Shown: positions 1 to 10,661 of the stretch, one piece after another
Numbering within the stretch: the first letter of the stretch is position 1
Layout of the letters: every line of letters starts with the position of its first letter
Assembly (NCBI GenBank): GCA_938002965.1
Contig: CALKZY010000014.1
Coordinates: 62,001 to 126,000 of the forward strand
Origin: an uncultured Acidimicrobiales bacterium
GTDB taxonomy: Bacteria; Actinomycetota; Acidimicrobiia; Acidimicrobiales; SZUA-35
DNA length: 64,000 bases
Direction: 5' to 3'
Position numbers and translations under genes: made by a program
Notes under the pieces: generated by a model
The model's input: only the letters and a program-made list of their open reading frames with translations
Told to the model about the DNA's origin: nothing
The model's database searches: none

Positions 1-3000
1 CTCAACTGCAGCCTCACCAGACGGCCCGTACGTGCGGCTCCGCCGTTGACCGTCCGAGCCGTACACCGTGTCGTTGACCAACACACCCTGAATGTCCGAC
101 GCAAGCCCGACGGGAAGGCCGGTTCGATTGTCAAAGTCGGTGGACACCAGCTCGCCGGTGTCGCCACCGGCATTAGCCGGGTAGCGAATGGAGAGCTGCT
201 GACCGGCAAGGCCATAGGTGAAGTGTTGGTTGAACGTGCCACCGAACTCACCGGGGACAACCGTCTGCTGGTGAAGCAGTAAACCTTCCTCGTCGTAGGC
301 CAGGTTGACGACATCCAGCGTTCCGTCCGGAGTGAACGAACGGCTTCGATGCAACCGGTCCCGGCCGGTGGACGGGTTGTCGTAGTGGAACTCGGCCAGC
401 GGTTGGCCGCCAGACGCTGACTCGTTGGACTCTTGGCGTTTGGTCAGACGGTCAAGCGGGTCGTAGTCGAAACGCAGCCAGACCTCACGGGCGTCGCGTT
501 GCAACGTCATGTTCCCGTTCGGGTCGTACCCGAAACGCCACTCGCCCAGGCTCGGATCGTCCAACGTCGTGCGGCGGCCCTGACGGTCGTAGGTCATCGA
601 CGTAACATTGCTGTCAGCGTCAGTTGACGTGAGCAGCCGTTCAGCTGCGTCGTAGGTGTGAATAGAGCGGGCGTACTCGGTGGCGGAATCTCCCTGGCCC
701 TCGTATTCCACGACGGTGGCCAGGTTGCCGAAGGCATCGTAGGTGTAGTCGGTCCGGTAGCCGAGCTCGGCCGACTCGTCGTACACCCGAGTCGTCCACC
801 CGTCGTAGGCGTAGTCGATGTCCCAGTCGGTACTGTCTTGGCCCTCGGCGGTGCCGATGGTCCGGTCACGGGTCATCTCGCCGCGTGCATCATAGGAATA
901 CTCGTGACGCAGCGGGACGGTTTCCCAATTTGGGGCGAAATAGTCGGATGCTTCCACCTCACCCGGCTGCTCGAATGCCGTCGAGTGGCGGGCCAACCGA
1001 CCGGCGTCATCAAAGTAGGCGGCCGAAATCCATCGGTTGCCGTCAGCCTGGGCCCGGGCCTGCATTTGGATGTCGCGTCCAAGACCGTCCATGTAGGACA
1101 CCGAAATCAGGTAGCGATCATCGCCAGACTCGGTGTCGTCGAACAACTGCCGGGACGTAACCTTGATCGGCCGAGCCTCAACGTCGTAGTCGAACCGATA
1201 GCTGGGATCACCGGTCTTGTTCCCGGGCAGTACAACAGTTGAAAGGCGGTCAAAATTGTCATACGAGAGGCGAGAGACCTTCTGATTGACATCGCTGACC
1301 GAAATCTGCCGACCGATGTCGTCGTAGTCGTACTCGGTCCTCCACCCCAGCGGATTCACTTCGGTGCGCAGCCACCCCTGAAGCGGATCCAAGTGGAATG
1401 TCGTTTGGTTCCCGTTCGGGTCGGTGGCGTCGATCAGCTGGCCACGCTCGTTGTAGCCCGACGACGACTGACTGGCCGACGACTCGTCGGTGAACGACCA
1501 CTCCGACGTCACCAGGCCACGTGACGGCTCCTGGCTACAGGCGGTGTCCGACTCCTGGCCCCGTTCAGCGTCATAACCCATGCGAGTCTCGCTGACCGTC
1601 TCGCCATCGGCGACTCCGGAAATCACCCGCTCCCGGCAGGGAGTCGAGACAATCCACTTGTCGACGTTCTTGACGAACTCGGTTTCCAAACGACGATCAT
1701 CGGAGTCACTATCAACGTCGCCCCGTTGGAACTCGGTGAGAACGTTGCCGTGAACGTCGTAGAGATAGTCGACCCTGCTGGTCTTATCGTTGCTGCCTGA
1801 AGAGGTTGTCTCGATACGCCACGGAGCTATGAACCGAGCCGCCTGGTCGCCTGAACCGGCGGTGATGAAGATGCCCTTCTCATCACCATCGGCGAAACCG
1901 TCCCGGGCAACGTCAAACTGGGTGAGTTCCCGCTCACGCTCGGTCCCATCGAGCTCCATGCGAACCATCTCGTACTGCTGACCATGCAAGATGCGAGGAT
2001 TGTCAAACGACTCTGAGCCGTCCTTGGTAGCCAGTTGACGGTTCGTCCAGGTAGGCGCCGAATCACATTGACTCCCTGCATTGTCCATGCCGGTAAAGAA
2101 CCGGTACTCGGTGACTCCGGCGGCATCGGTCACCCGAACGACATTGTGACCACGCCAGTCGTTGAAGAAGCCTTCACAGGTGGAGCCGATTTTCTGGTGA
2201 GCCCACTGTGGATCACCTACGTAGTCATACGTGGTCGTCATCGGCGGCTGATCAGCACCTGGTGTCACCGTTGTCGAGAGAACCTTCCACTTCTCCCACA
2301 GGACCGTGTCTCCGGCATCCTCGCCATCACCGCCGAAGAAGCCGCCGTAGCAGTCGAACTGGTCGAAATAGAAATCTGGCTGATCATCTTCAGGGCACGG
2401 TTTCGTTTGGCCGTAGGTGAAGTCGACCAAGCCACCAAGCTCGTTCTCAATCGACTTGATGCGAGGCAGCTTCATGTCAGGGATGCCGTCGGGCGCGTTC
2501 ACCCGGTTCGGCAACCAGGCAAAGGCATCCTGGTTTTCCGCTCCAGTGTCCACGTACTGCACCGGCGGCAGGCCCGGCAGGCCATCAAAGTCATCTGCCG
2601 GCAGACTGAACTGGAACCACGTGACGCGATCAGACAGCGGGCCACCGCGGAACCACAGTTCCACGTCGCCGACGTCGGCTTTCGGAGTGACCTCAGCCGA
2701 GACGGTGGCGAAGCTTGACCTGGAACCGGTCGACGGCAAATCGAGGGTGGCCTGCTCCTCACCGTCGATCAGCACCGTCACCTTGCCGGCGCTCTTAGAG
2801 GCGTAGCGAATAGAAACCTGGGAAGCGATCGAGTCGCCCTCGTTGGCGCCGCCCAGCCAAACATCATCGAAGCGGACACGGTCGTCTCCGCCCAACCTGT
2901 CGACGCCGGAACCAAAACCGATGTCGCCCGCAGTGTCGATAACCTCGGCGCCGCGAGCATGAATCGAGTCGTAGTCACGAGCCAGGATCGGGCTCAACCC

Positions 3001-5247
3001 GTAGTGGCGCCATGCCTCATCGCCGATGCCGTTCGGACGTTGAACTATTCGCGCCAGAACCATCTTCGGTTGGTTCTCGTCGCCGTCGTCATCGGCAATA
3101 GCTGATGGGAAGTACTGGATGAGGTCGTGAGCGGAGTCGGTGACCCACGAACCGTCAGTTTGGCGGATCTGGGTTTGGATTGAGCCCAGCCGGAGTTGAG
3201 TCCAGAACGTCGGGGAAAGGCGATCTGTGCACGGCGTTTCGGGGGTGGGGCACCACCGGTCAGCCGGCGTGTCGAGGAAGTCGTTGGGGAACTGACATTC
3301 GCTTATGAGTCCCCAACCGTTGCAGCGCAGCTCCCAGTTCAACTTGACCCGAGCGTTGGCATCTTTGGCCTCAGCCTTCCCCGGATCAAGAGCCTCAGCC
3401 GGGTCGAAAGCGCCATAGGTGATCTCGGTCAAAACCGCATTCCGGGTGTATGGCCTGATCTCGCTACCACGAGCGTTGTAGTGGTTGCCCTCTTGGAGGT
3501 AGTGGAACTCCATCACATTGCCCGAGGTGTCAACCACTCGCCGCAGATCCCACTGATAGACGGTGTCACACAGCGCCATGTCATCATCACACGGCCTCTC
3601 ATCGGCGGCGAGACGACCGTAATAGGCAGGCACATAACGGGCACTGGTCTTGTCAGTACCAAACAACCAACGGGTGCCGTCAGGGGTTACGACCTCCCAA
3701 GACTCCGACTTGGCGTAGCCGTGGGAGGCGTCAAAGCGTCGGAACACTCGCCACATCGGGTCGTTCTGGAGTCTGAACTCGTCACCTTCGAGTCGCACCA
3801 GACTGGACGAAACACCGTTCAGCGTGATCGAGAAGTTCTCTTCGGAAACATCGGTGCCGTTCCCCAACAGACACTTGTCCTCGGCCGCCACATTCTCAAT
3901 GCCGCACGGCTCAACTTCACGAGCAACCGACCCGCCCGCCATCATCGTCCAGCCCAGACCAATTGGACCCGACTGCGTGTTGCGCCCAGCATTCAGGCCG
4001 TCGATCGAACCAGACGAATACGTGAACCCAATGTCAGGCTCTGGACCGGCCGCAGCCGGCGGCACCGGGATCTCGTAGGAGGCTTCGGCACTGCCAGTTG
4101 ACAGCGCCACCTCCCACGACGACAACGACTCGATGGCCGTAGCGGAGTAATCGCCCGACAAGCTCCGCCCACCGGTGGTCAACGCCAGACACTGGGTGCA
4201 GCTCGCCGCCTCGTCAACCACGGGCGCAACCTGAAACTGTGGAACATCCTCATGGCGCAGAACCGTCGGATGGATCCAAGGCGTTTCCGCAGCCGCTACT
4301 GAGACCTCCTGCACCTCGGCCTGTGCCGACTGCGACAACTTGTCGCCATCCAACATGGAGAACTCAACCGGATCACGTCCGGCCTCCAGCTGTTGGTCGA
4401 CGATGGCGGCGAAAGCGTTGTTGACCTTCTCTTGGTCGATCATCGCCGTAACCACGCCGGCTTCAGCGTCCACGCTGGTTACCAATGGCTGAACAACAGC
4501 ACACTCCAGCTTCTGTCCACCGTTGGGACGACAGCCATCGTGCAGTACCAGCTGCATGCGGCCGATTGCATCGCCGCCGTAGGGCACCTCATTGGGGTCG
4601 AACGCCACCTCGACCATGAACGGACCCATCGGCTCCTCGCCTGGGGCTATGTCCAGGTCCATTCCAACACCAAACGGCGACAGATCAGCTACAGCCGGAG
4701 GCGAGACCCTTGTGACTTCCACCCGATCCTCCAGATCGTCAGAAGTTGGAACCGCACTGGGTGGCGTCGACTCACCGTCGTCCCCCGATCCGGAATCAGA
4801 CGGCGCCGATCCGGAATCATCGTCGGAGCCACTTGTTGGGCCTGCATCCTCGGCGGCCTCATCGTCTTGCCGACTGGGCGGCGCCGACTGGCCAGGTGCC
4901 GCCGGAGCAGAATCGCTAGGTGTTTCGTCGGATGACGGACGGACGGATACATCTGCATCAAGAGGATCGTCGACGTCGGCGTCAGATCCCTCGGCGAGGC
5001 TATGGTCGTCAAGTTCAGAGTCAGCTCGCTCGTCCACCTCGGAACCGTCGACGTCCTCGGGCTGAAAGTCCTCAATCTCATTACCCTCGACCGCCGTACT
5101 ATCTGATGACGCCACCTCATCAGAATCCGCGACCGGGTCGTCCTGACCTGTCTGCCAGGTATATGTCAACGTCGCAATCATTGCGAATGCGATAAAGACA
5201 GCACCGGCAGCCAAAAGATTCCGGCGTGTTGAAAATTCCTGTCCCAT
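1..5247 (-). CDS. RHS/YD-repeat SpvB-like membrane-anchored protein (3' partial)
   Basis: One open frame of 1749 codons from an ATG preceded by AAGGGG, with no stop before the window edge, so the C-terminus is missing. Residues 11-30 are a single hydrophobic anchor, followed by a long Asp/Ser/Glu-rich stretch to about residue 170. Around residues 387-415 the segment VPPAAAGPEPDIGFTYSSG matches the start of SpvB/TcaC toxin N-domains. From about residue 1300 on there are YD repeats such as YEYDDIGRQISVSD and FDYDPLDRLTK. Family knowledge: such proteins form shells that encase and often deliver a C-terminal toxin. Here the toxin end and any immunity gene lie outside the window, so a toxin role is inference. 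Confidence 0.85.
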   Translation of the reverse strand, partial: MGQEFSTRRNLLAAGAVFIAFAMIATLTYTWQTGQDDPVADSDEVASSDSTAVEGNEIEDFQPEDVDGSEVDERADSELDDHSLAEGSDADVDDPLDADVSVRPSSDETPSDSAPAAPGQSAPPSRQDDEAAEDAGPTSGSDDDSGSAPSDSGSGDDGESTPPSAVPTSDDLEDRVEVTRVSPPAVADLSPFGVGMDLDIAPGEEPMGPFMVEVAFDPNEVPYGGDAIGRMQLVLHDGCRPNGGQKLECAVVQPLVTSVDAEAGVVTAMIDQEKVNNAFAAIVDQQLEAGRDPVEFSMLDGDKLSQSAQAEVQEVSVAAAETPWIHPTVLRHEDVPQFQVAPVVDEAASCTQCLALTTGGRSLSGDYSATAIESLSSWEVALSTGSAEASYEIPVPPAAAGPEPDIGFTYSSGSIDGLNAGRNTQSGPIGLGWTMMAGGSVAREVEPCGIENVAAEDKCLLGNGTDVSEENFSITLNGVSSSLVRLEGDEFRLQNDPMWRVFRRFDASHGYAKSESWEVVTPDGTRWLFGTDKTSARYVPAYYGRLAADERPCDDDMALCDTVYQWDLRRVVDTSGNVMEFHYLQEGNHYNARGSEIRPYTRNAVLTEITYGAFDPAEALDPGKAEAKDANARVKLNWELRCNGWGLISECQFPNDFLDTPADRWCPTPETPCTDRLSPTFWTQLRLGSIQTQIRQTDGSWVTDSAHDLIQYFPSAIADDDGDENQPKMVLARIVQRPNGIGDEAWRHYGLSPILARDYDSIHARGAEVIDTAGDIGFGSGVDRLGGDDRVRFDDVWLGGANEGDSIASQVSIRYASKSAGKVTVLIDGEEQATLDLPSTGSRSSFATVSAEVTPKADVGDVELWFRGGPLSDRVTWFQFSLPADDFDGLPGLPPVQYVDTGAENQDAFAWLPNRVNAPDGIPDMKLPRIKSIENELGGLVDFTYGQTKPCPEDDQPDFYFDQFDCYGGFFGGDGEDAGDTVLWEKWKVLSTTVTPGADQPPMTTTYDYVGDPQWAHQKIGSTCEGFFNDWRGHNVVRVTDAAGVTEYRFFTGMDNAGSQCDSAPTWTNRQLATKDGSESFDNPRILHGQQYEMVRMELDGTERERELTQFDVARDGFADGDEKGIFITAGSGDQAARFIAPWRIETTSSGSNDKTSRVDYLYDVHGNVLTEFQRGDVDSDSDDRRLETEFVKNVDKWIVSTPCRERVISGVADGETVSETRMGYDAERGQESDTACSQEPSRGLVTSEWSFTDESSASQSSSGYNERGQLIDATDPNGNQTTFHLDPLQGWLRTEVNPLGWRTEYDYDDIGRQISVSDVNQKVSRLSYDNFDRLSTVVLPGNKTGDPSYRFDYDVEARPIKVTSRQLFDDTESGDDRYLISVSYMDGLGRDIQMQARAQADGNRWISAAYFDDAGRLARHSTAFEQPGEVEASDYFAPNWETVPLRHEYSYDARGEMTRDRTIGTAEGQDSTDWDIDYAYDGWTTRVYDESAELGYRTDYTYDAFGNLATVVEYEGQGDSATEYARSIHTYDAAERLLTSTDADSNVTSMTYDRQGRRTTLDDPSLGEWRFGYDPNGNMTLQRDAREVWLRFDYDPLDRLTKRQESNESASGGQPLAEFHYDNPSTGRDRLHRSRSFTPDGTLDVVNLAYDEEGLLLHQQTVVPGEFGGTFNQHFTYGLAGQQLSIRYPANAGGDTGELVSTDFDNRTGLPVGLASDIQGVLVNDTVYGSDGQRRSRTYGPSGEAAVE

Positions 5248-5416
5248 GTCGCCCCTTCAGCATCTGCGTAAGAGCTTTATAGCAAATACGTGGAAGTCCA
5301 GCTACCAGAACAGGCAAAAATGTGGACTAGGCATCTGCTTCATTGCTCTCATTGAGGTTTGCATCAAGGGCGCAAGCGCATTCGGAATCGCCCATCAATT
5401 TGTGCGGGGTACGTCT
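5248..5416 (-). promoter_or_regulatory. Upstream region of the RHS gene with a TATAAA box
   Basis: This 169-base gap separates the stop of the helicase gene from the RHS start, both on the minus strand. It is more AT-rich than its surroundings and contains TATAAA on the minus strand at 5281-5276, about 30 bases before the ATG, a reasonable -10 box. No convincing -35 hexamer at 17 bases was seen. An RHS promoter here is inference. Confidence 0.3.
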
Positions 5417-8400
5417 TTACCGCAAAGCGCTATATCGGCGAGCTTCCTCAATGAGCCGCTGCGTCGGCTCTTTGAGCCGCTTGATGCCGAAGATCTTGAT
5501 CACCTCGCGGTGAAGGGCCTCGCCGTGCACTCGCTTGGTCTCCTCCAAGTGACGCACGAGGGCCTTCAACTCATCAATCGGGTACTCGTAGATCGTTCGT
5601 GGCCCGGGCTTGCGCAATTTGACTGCCGGATGGTGCGGGGCTCGGATGATGTCACAGTCTTCTCCGTCGATGGACGTGACCGTAAGCCAGCCGCTCGTCT
5701 CACCATACGCCACTGCTTCATCCATGCTGTTTCGCAGTTGCTGTCCAAGACGCCGATAGCCGGCAGCAGAATTCGCAGTTCGATACAGACGACCTGAAGT
5801 TATCGGCCCTTCCACGTTGATAATCTCCAGCAGATCCCGAGCCAGACTCATCTGTCCGATTGACGTGGCGGGACGCAGTTGTTTGGGAGTCCACTCCTCG
5901 TACTCCGCCAAACCCGGGCTGCGAGGCTCGGCACTTTCAGGAGCGGACTTCTCCGGCAGTACGTCGACAAACTCCGCCGGGATGTCGTCAAAGGATGCCA
6001 GGCGTCGGCTGGGCGCAACACGTTCGGCCCTGGCGGGTTCATAGTCAAGAGACTCGGTTGGTGAGGCAGACTCTTCCGTATCGTCCCGAACCAGAAGACT
6101 GCCAGCTTTAGGCGGAATGCCTTCAGGGGCGTCGATTTCGGCTGTCACCGGTATCTCGGGCTCAGCGGGTGGTGTCTCAGGCGTTTCCACCGGCTGAGGA
6201 TCGCCGATACGCGCTTCGCGCACCTCGCTGACAACGACCGTGTCCTCTGCGGTGTTGACGCCAGCTGGGTGGACACCGGCACCGGTTAGACGGTCGATGA
6301 CCCCCTTGAGGGTCTCCTGGGGGTTGAGATAGTACTCGGCTGCGTTCACCTGGATGAACTCCCATCCCACACGCTCCAGCTCCTGATGGGCCCCAAGAAC
6401 CGATCCGATATCTCTGCTGGCCGTGAACCGCTCACCGCAGTCGATGGCTACACGTTTCGCGTCACCCGACACGACCAAATCAAGCCGTTGACCATAGGCA
6501 GTGACCCCGGGCTCGATTCGATAGTCCATCTCGGCCAAGTCGAGGTAGATGCACTGAGCCAACAAGGACTGAAAAGGAGCCGTTAGCTGCCCTCGATTGA
6601 TGTGCCCTAAGGCGACAAGATCACCTCGGTCCGGGGCATGGGAGAAGTGATCGAGAAGCTGAGCTCGAATACATTCTGGATTGAGATCTTCAGGGCGGAC
6701 GCTGTGAAACAACCACATCTGGTCACGAGCCCGGCTGGCAGCGACATTGAACCGTTGGCCATCGGCCTTGCCCGGCAGCTTCCGAAGACGGTGACCATCG
6801 CCGCTAGGGCCCTTAACCATCGACAGGAAGATGACATCGCGCTCGTCGCCCTGAAAGGCATAGGCGTTGCCGCATCGGAGTTGTCGCTCCTCCCAGCCCG
6901 TCATGTCATCGCCGACCTGCTCCTGGATTAGGCGCTCGATCAGCTCGGCCTGCTTGTCACCAAGCAGACTGATCACGCCAAAGGTCATTCCGTCGTAGGC
7001 CGGATCGTCGAAACAACGCAAAACGGCGTCAGCTACAGCCTCGGCTTCAGCCTCGTTGACACCGTCAACGTCAGAGCCGTCAGGCACAAAGACTCGTCGC
7101 AGCGGGGGTAACCGGTCGGAACCGAACTGCCGCAGCGGTTCGAGCCGGTTGTTCAACTTCTCATAGATGGCCCGGTTTGAGAACTCGATAATCTCCGGCA
7201 TGCACCTGAAGTGTTCGGTTAACCAGGTTGCGCCGCGGTATCGAGTGCTGGCCTGATCAAACAACGAATGCTTGGCGTCGAACATGTCCTTCAGCTCGAA
7301 GCCGTCCAAGTAATCACTTTGAATCTTGGCGACATCGCTGTCGCTCATACCAACATTGCTTGGACTGATCTGCTGGTCGTCCCCAACGATAACCATCTGC
7401 CTCCCAAGCCAGAGCAAAAAGAGCGCTGTCGACCCTGATTGGCTGGCCTCGTCCACAATGACCAGATCAAACGTCTCGGGGCGAGGGACCATCGTCTCGG
7501 CCAGCCGGAAGGTTGGCACAATCCAGGCCGGAATTGCGTCCTGGCATGCAGCCAGGTGCTGCCTGGCGCTCTCCCGGTGCTGCGCCGCCCGCTTGCCGGT
7601 TCCCTTCCCCAGACGCTCCAGGGCCTTCTGATATGCCTTAAGGTGCTGCGTCTGCTCGTTCGTCAGATTGGCCAAGGCCTGGCGCCAGGCGAGGACTGAT
7701 CCCAGTTCGCCGGTGGCAAGGCGAATCTCGTTGTTGACCTTGCCAAGCGTCCGGAACTGATCGGTAAGTTCGACTCCGAACTGCTGACTTAGCAGCGTTC
7801 GAGCCCGGCGCCATGCCCACGCCTCGTCAAACCGGCTCGTGTCAACAGCTGGATCATCCAAGAGTCGGCCAGCGTGTTCAACAGTCAGGGGACAGGCTTC
7901 CCGCCAACGCTGCTCCACGGTTTCGCCAGCCTGGAGCCGCTGATAGATGTCATGCGACGCTGCCAACGCACGGTAGGCGGACTGATAGGCGTCAGCATCC
8001 CGATCTTCAAGAGCGGAGCGACAATCACCGAAATAGACGAACCGGTTGGGGCCATCCGGCCCAGTGTCGATCGCATCCAAGGCTTCGGACACTCGCCGAC
8101 TCTCACCCTCAAGTTCTTGAACAGCGATGTACTCGACGATACGAGAAGCCGAGGTAGGGAGAATCTCCGGGTCGGGGAGGCGCATGGCGGCCCCGAGGCG
8201 AACCCGAGCGTCGTGCAAACCGAGGACGAGTCCAAGCGACTCTTGAGCATCGGACAGCCTGGAGATGCGCTCAGCCATAGTCGCTCCCTGATGCGCTACC
8301 CCCGGAAGCTTGCTCTGCCAGCGTGACTCGCAACGGAGCAGATCGACGTTGAGACTGAGACGGTCGAGCAGTCCCTGGCACGTTGGCGCATCCGACAAAG

Positions 8401-10579
8401 GCCGTCCATCTAAGTCCAAAGCCAGGAAGTCAGACGACTCCTTGACCACCTTCGATTTGAATATTCCACCGAGAGACTTCCCAGCCTTGAGATGTTCCAG
8501 CACCCGCTCGCCCTGATAGCTGAGCGACTCAACCTCGGCAAGGGAGTCGCTGATTGGCGGCTTGTCCCGAAAAGACCCGATGGAGTCAGCGGAATCGAGG
8601 AATTCCGCAGTCCGGCCGGCAAGCTCTCGCCACGCCTCGTCGCGGCCCAACTCGACTTCGCTACGAGCCGCGAGCATCCACTCCAGTGACCGACCGTCCA
8701 CCGATCGTTCGTGTTGAATCACATCTCGAGCCAAATGCTCAAGCGATGATCGTTCGTCGGCTGGCAACAAGTTGACGGCTCGAACGACTCGCCGAAACTC
8801 GTCTGGATCGGAGATCCGCTGTTGGGCGTCAGTCGCAGCGCCAAACGCTATCCGGACGCTGTCGGGCGATGGGAGTCGCGAAGGGTCGGCCACGCGGCGA
8901 GATCGCTCGGCAGGCGATAGCTGGTCTCGCCACTGCTTGAACTCGACAATCTGGCGCAGCTCGGCCTCGTCGCCCGGCACATCGCCCTCAAGTACTTCAT
9001 CCGGAATCCAGTCAAGCTCACCCTGGTCGTTTGCCAACCGTCGAGCAACGACGGAGACATCACCTCGATAGTCGCCACCAAGATCGACGTCGCCGAACTG
9101 CCTTCCGGTTGCTTCTGCAATCCCAGCAACCAGTTGTTGGCGCCGTTGTTCCAGATCAGCGAGCTTGGACTGCAAACTGTCCGAGCGATCCGCCAGCGCG
9201 GCCTGAGACCATCCCGGGTCGTTCATCCGATTCAGGAGCTGGCTGGCTGATTGTCGAACATCCTCGCTACTGGCCTTACCTTCACCGGTTGCGCTAACAG
9301 CCAAGAATCGAAACTCATCGGGGAGCTTGTCCTGGAGGACCTTCAACGCCCGGGACGTATGACTCGTCACCAAGACCCGCTGGCCGCTGGCCAACGCGTG
9401 ACAAATCAAATTGGCGATCGTTTGACTCTTACCAGTCCCAGGTGGGCCCTGAACAACAATGCCTCGGCGAGAGGACAACTGGCGAACAATACTTCGCTGC
9501 TGTGGACTAGCTGCTAGCGGAAAGTAGACGCGATCCGAGCTGTCCTGAGTGGACGGTTGGTGAGAGTCGAACTCGCCACCGGAGAACGAGATCATGTCCC
9601 GAACAGTGTCAGGCACCGGCTGACCATCTCTCAGTTGGCCGATGATGTTGTCATAAGTGGCGACAAGATTGCGCTGAGTCCGTTTACGGAGAAAAACCGC
9701 TGGGGCATGGGTGACTCTTGTCAGCCCGGCCTTGGGCAGTACACCCCAGGAATGATCAAACCTGGCGTCAACGTCAACAGCAGCAAACCATCCGTTCAGC
9801 GCTGACTTGACAGAGTCGGAGTCCAGCAAGTCGTCAATCTCAGCAACAAGAGCCCGAGTCTGATCAGCCGTGTCAGCCGGTGGTCGTGAGTCCGTTGGCA
9901 ACATGTCGTCTTCAAGGACGAATCCAGCCGACTGGAATGATGCCTCACGCACGGTGATGGTGCCGTCGTCCTCCATCTCCAGATCGATCGGCGCCGACGT
10001 CAGGTGCCGCCGGACCGCAGCCGGAAAGCTACCTTCCAGCAAGCCCACCCCAAGCCGCAACTCGAACTGCTCACCACTCTGTTGGACGCGCTGATACATC
10101 CGAAACATGTCGACATAGGTCTGATACTCGGGATCAAGGGCCTTGCGTTCTGCCCGCCACCGATCCCACTCAGGCTTGTAAGTACTCCAAGCAGCTGCGA
10201 CGTCCGGATAGTCCGACAAATCGAGCACGACCTCCCGCTCGTCGGCTTCGCCTTCGTCGACCAGGCAACTCGTAGATTCGGGGAGTTCCAGATCGCTTTT
10301 CCAGTCGGACAGACTCTTAAGGTCAAGCCACGGTTCAAGTTCCTCCGGGAGCATCGGCAGCTCCGGGAGCACCACTCGCATGACTGAGAACCATGAGTCA
10401 GCACCGATCCGAAGCGATGCCTTATCTTCAGCGATGTCGCTAAGCCAGACGTGGGATACATACTTGTCGATTGAGCGAGTTGGTCGGTACTCCAAGTTGG
10501 CAAGCTCCCGGAGAAACCGAAACAGCCGAATCGCCCGATCTCGCTGATCATCGTCGCTCGTGGAATCGCCCATCCTCAC
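5417..10579 (-). CDS. DUF4011-helicase-nuclease-like-DUF3320 protein (Hhe-like defence protein)
   Basis: A 1720-residue superfamily 1 helicase. Walker A GPPGTGKSQTIANLI lies near residues 377-391, Walker B DLVIVDEASQSG near 1037, VGDDQQISPS near 1064, and motif VI RFNVAASRARDQMW near 1275. The N-terminal 250 residues fit the DUF4011 position. Near 1360-1430 is a Vsr/DUF559-like nuclease fold (LDLVVSGDAKRVAIDC, then LERVGWEF). The last 150 residues resemble DUF3320. This order is that of Hhe, a single-gene anti-phage system known from established work. The nuclease signature is altered: the usual cDG..yH segment reads CGERFTAS, so cleavage activity is doubtful. GTG 10579 (GAGG four bases upstream) and ATG 10573 are both possible starts. 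Neighbouring RHS and HNH genes support an accessory locus. Confidence 0.85.
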   Translation of the reverse strand: MRMGDSTSDDDQRDRAIRLFRFLRELANLEYRPTRSIDKYVSHVWLSDIAEDKASLRIGADSWFSVMRVVLPELPMLPEELEPWLDLKSLSDWKSDLELPESTSCLVDEGEADEREVVLDLSDYPDVAAAWSTYKPEWDRWRAERKALDPEYQTYVDMFRMYQRVQQSGEQFELRLGVGLLEGSFPAAVRRHLTSAPIDLEMEDDGTITVREASFQSAGFVLEDDMLPTDSRPPADTADQTRALVAEIDDLLDSDSVKSALNGWFAAVDVDARFDHSWGVLPKAGLTRVTHAPAVFLRKRTQRNLVATYDNIIGQLRDGQPVPDTVRDMISFSGGEFDSHQPSTQDSSDRVYFPLAASPQQRSIVRQLSSRRGIVVQGPPGTGKSQTIANLICHALASGQRVLVTSHTSRALKVLQDKLPDEFRFLAVSATGEGKASSEDVRQSASQLLNRMNDPGWSQAALADRSDSLQSKLADLEQRRQQLVAGIAEATGRQFGDVDLGGDYRGDVSVVARRLANDQGELDWIPDEVLEGDVPGDEAELRQIVEFKQWRDQLSPAERSRRVADPSRLPSPDSVRIAFGAATDAQQRISDPDEFRRVVRAVNLLPADERSSLEHLARDVIQHERSVDGRSLEWMLAARSEVELGRDEAWRELAGRTAEFLDSADSIGSFRDKPPISDSLAEVESLSYQGERVLEHLKAGKSLGGIFKSKVVKESSDFLALDLDGRPLSDAPTCQGLLDRLSLNVDLLRCESRWQSKLPGVAHQGATMAERISRLSDAQESLGLVLGLHDARVRLGAAMRLPDPEILPTSASRIVEYIAVQELEGESRRVSEALDAIDTGPDGPNRFVYFGDCRSALEDRDADAYQSAYRALAASHDIYQRLQAGETVEQRWREACPLTVEHAGRLLDDPAVDTSRFDEAWAWRRARTLLSQQFGVELTDQFRTLGKVNNEIRLATGELGSVLAWRQALANLTNEQTQHLKAYQKALERLGKGTGKRAAQHRESARQHLAACQDAIPAWIVPTFRLAETMVPRPETFDLVIVDEASQSGSTALFLLWLGRQMVIVGDDQQISPSNVGMSDSDVAKIQSDYLDGFELKDMFDAKHSLFDQASTRYRGATWLTEHFRCMPEIIEFSNRAIYEKLNNRLEPLRQFGSDRLPPLRRVFVPDGSDVDGVNEAEAEAVADAVLRCFDDPAYDGMTFGVISLLGDKQAELIERLIQEQVGDDMTGWEERQLRCGNAYAFQGDERDVIFLSMVKGPSGDGHRLRKLPGKADGQRFNVAASRARDQMWLFHSVRPEDLNPECIRAQLLDHFSHAPDRGDLVALGHINRGQLTAPFQSLLAQCIYLDLAEMDYRIEPGVTAYGQRLDLVVSGDAKRVAIDCGERFTASRDIGSVLGAHQELERVGWEFIQVNAAEYYLNPQETLKGVIDRLTGAGVHPAGVNTAEDTVVVSEVREARIGDPQPVETPETPPAEPEIPVTAEIDAPEGIPPKAGSLLVRDDTEESASPTESLDYEPARAERVAPSRRLASFDDIPAEFVDVLPEKSAPESAEPRSPGLAEYEEWTPKQLRPATSIGQMSLARDLLEIINVEGPITSGRLYRTANSAAGYRRLGQQLRNSMDEAVAYGETSGWLTVTSIDGEDCDIIRAPHHPAVKLRKPGPRTIYEYPIDELKALVRHLEETKRVHGEALHREVIKIFGIKRLKEPTQRLIEEARRYSALR

Positions 10580-10661
10580 CCGACCTCAAAGTCAAATCGC
10601 CAAACTGATGCATATCTCTGGTGTTAAGGTCGGCGTTTCAGGCGGACCGATTTAGCGATCA

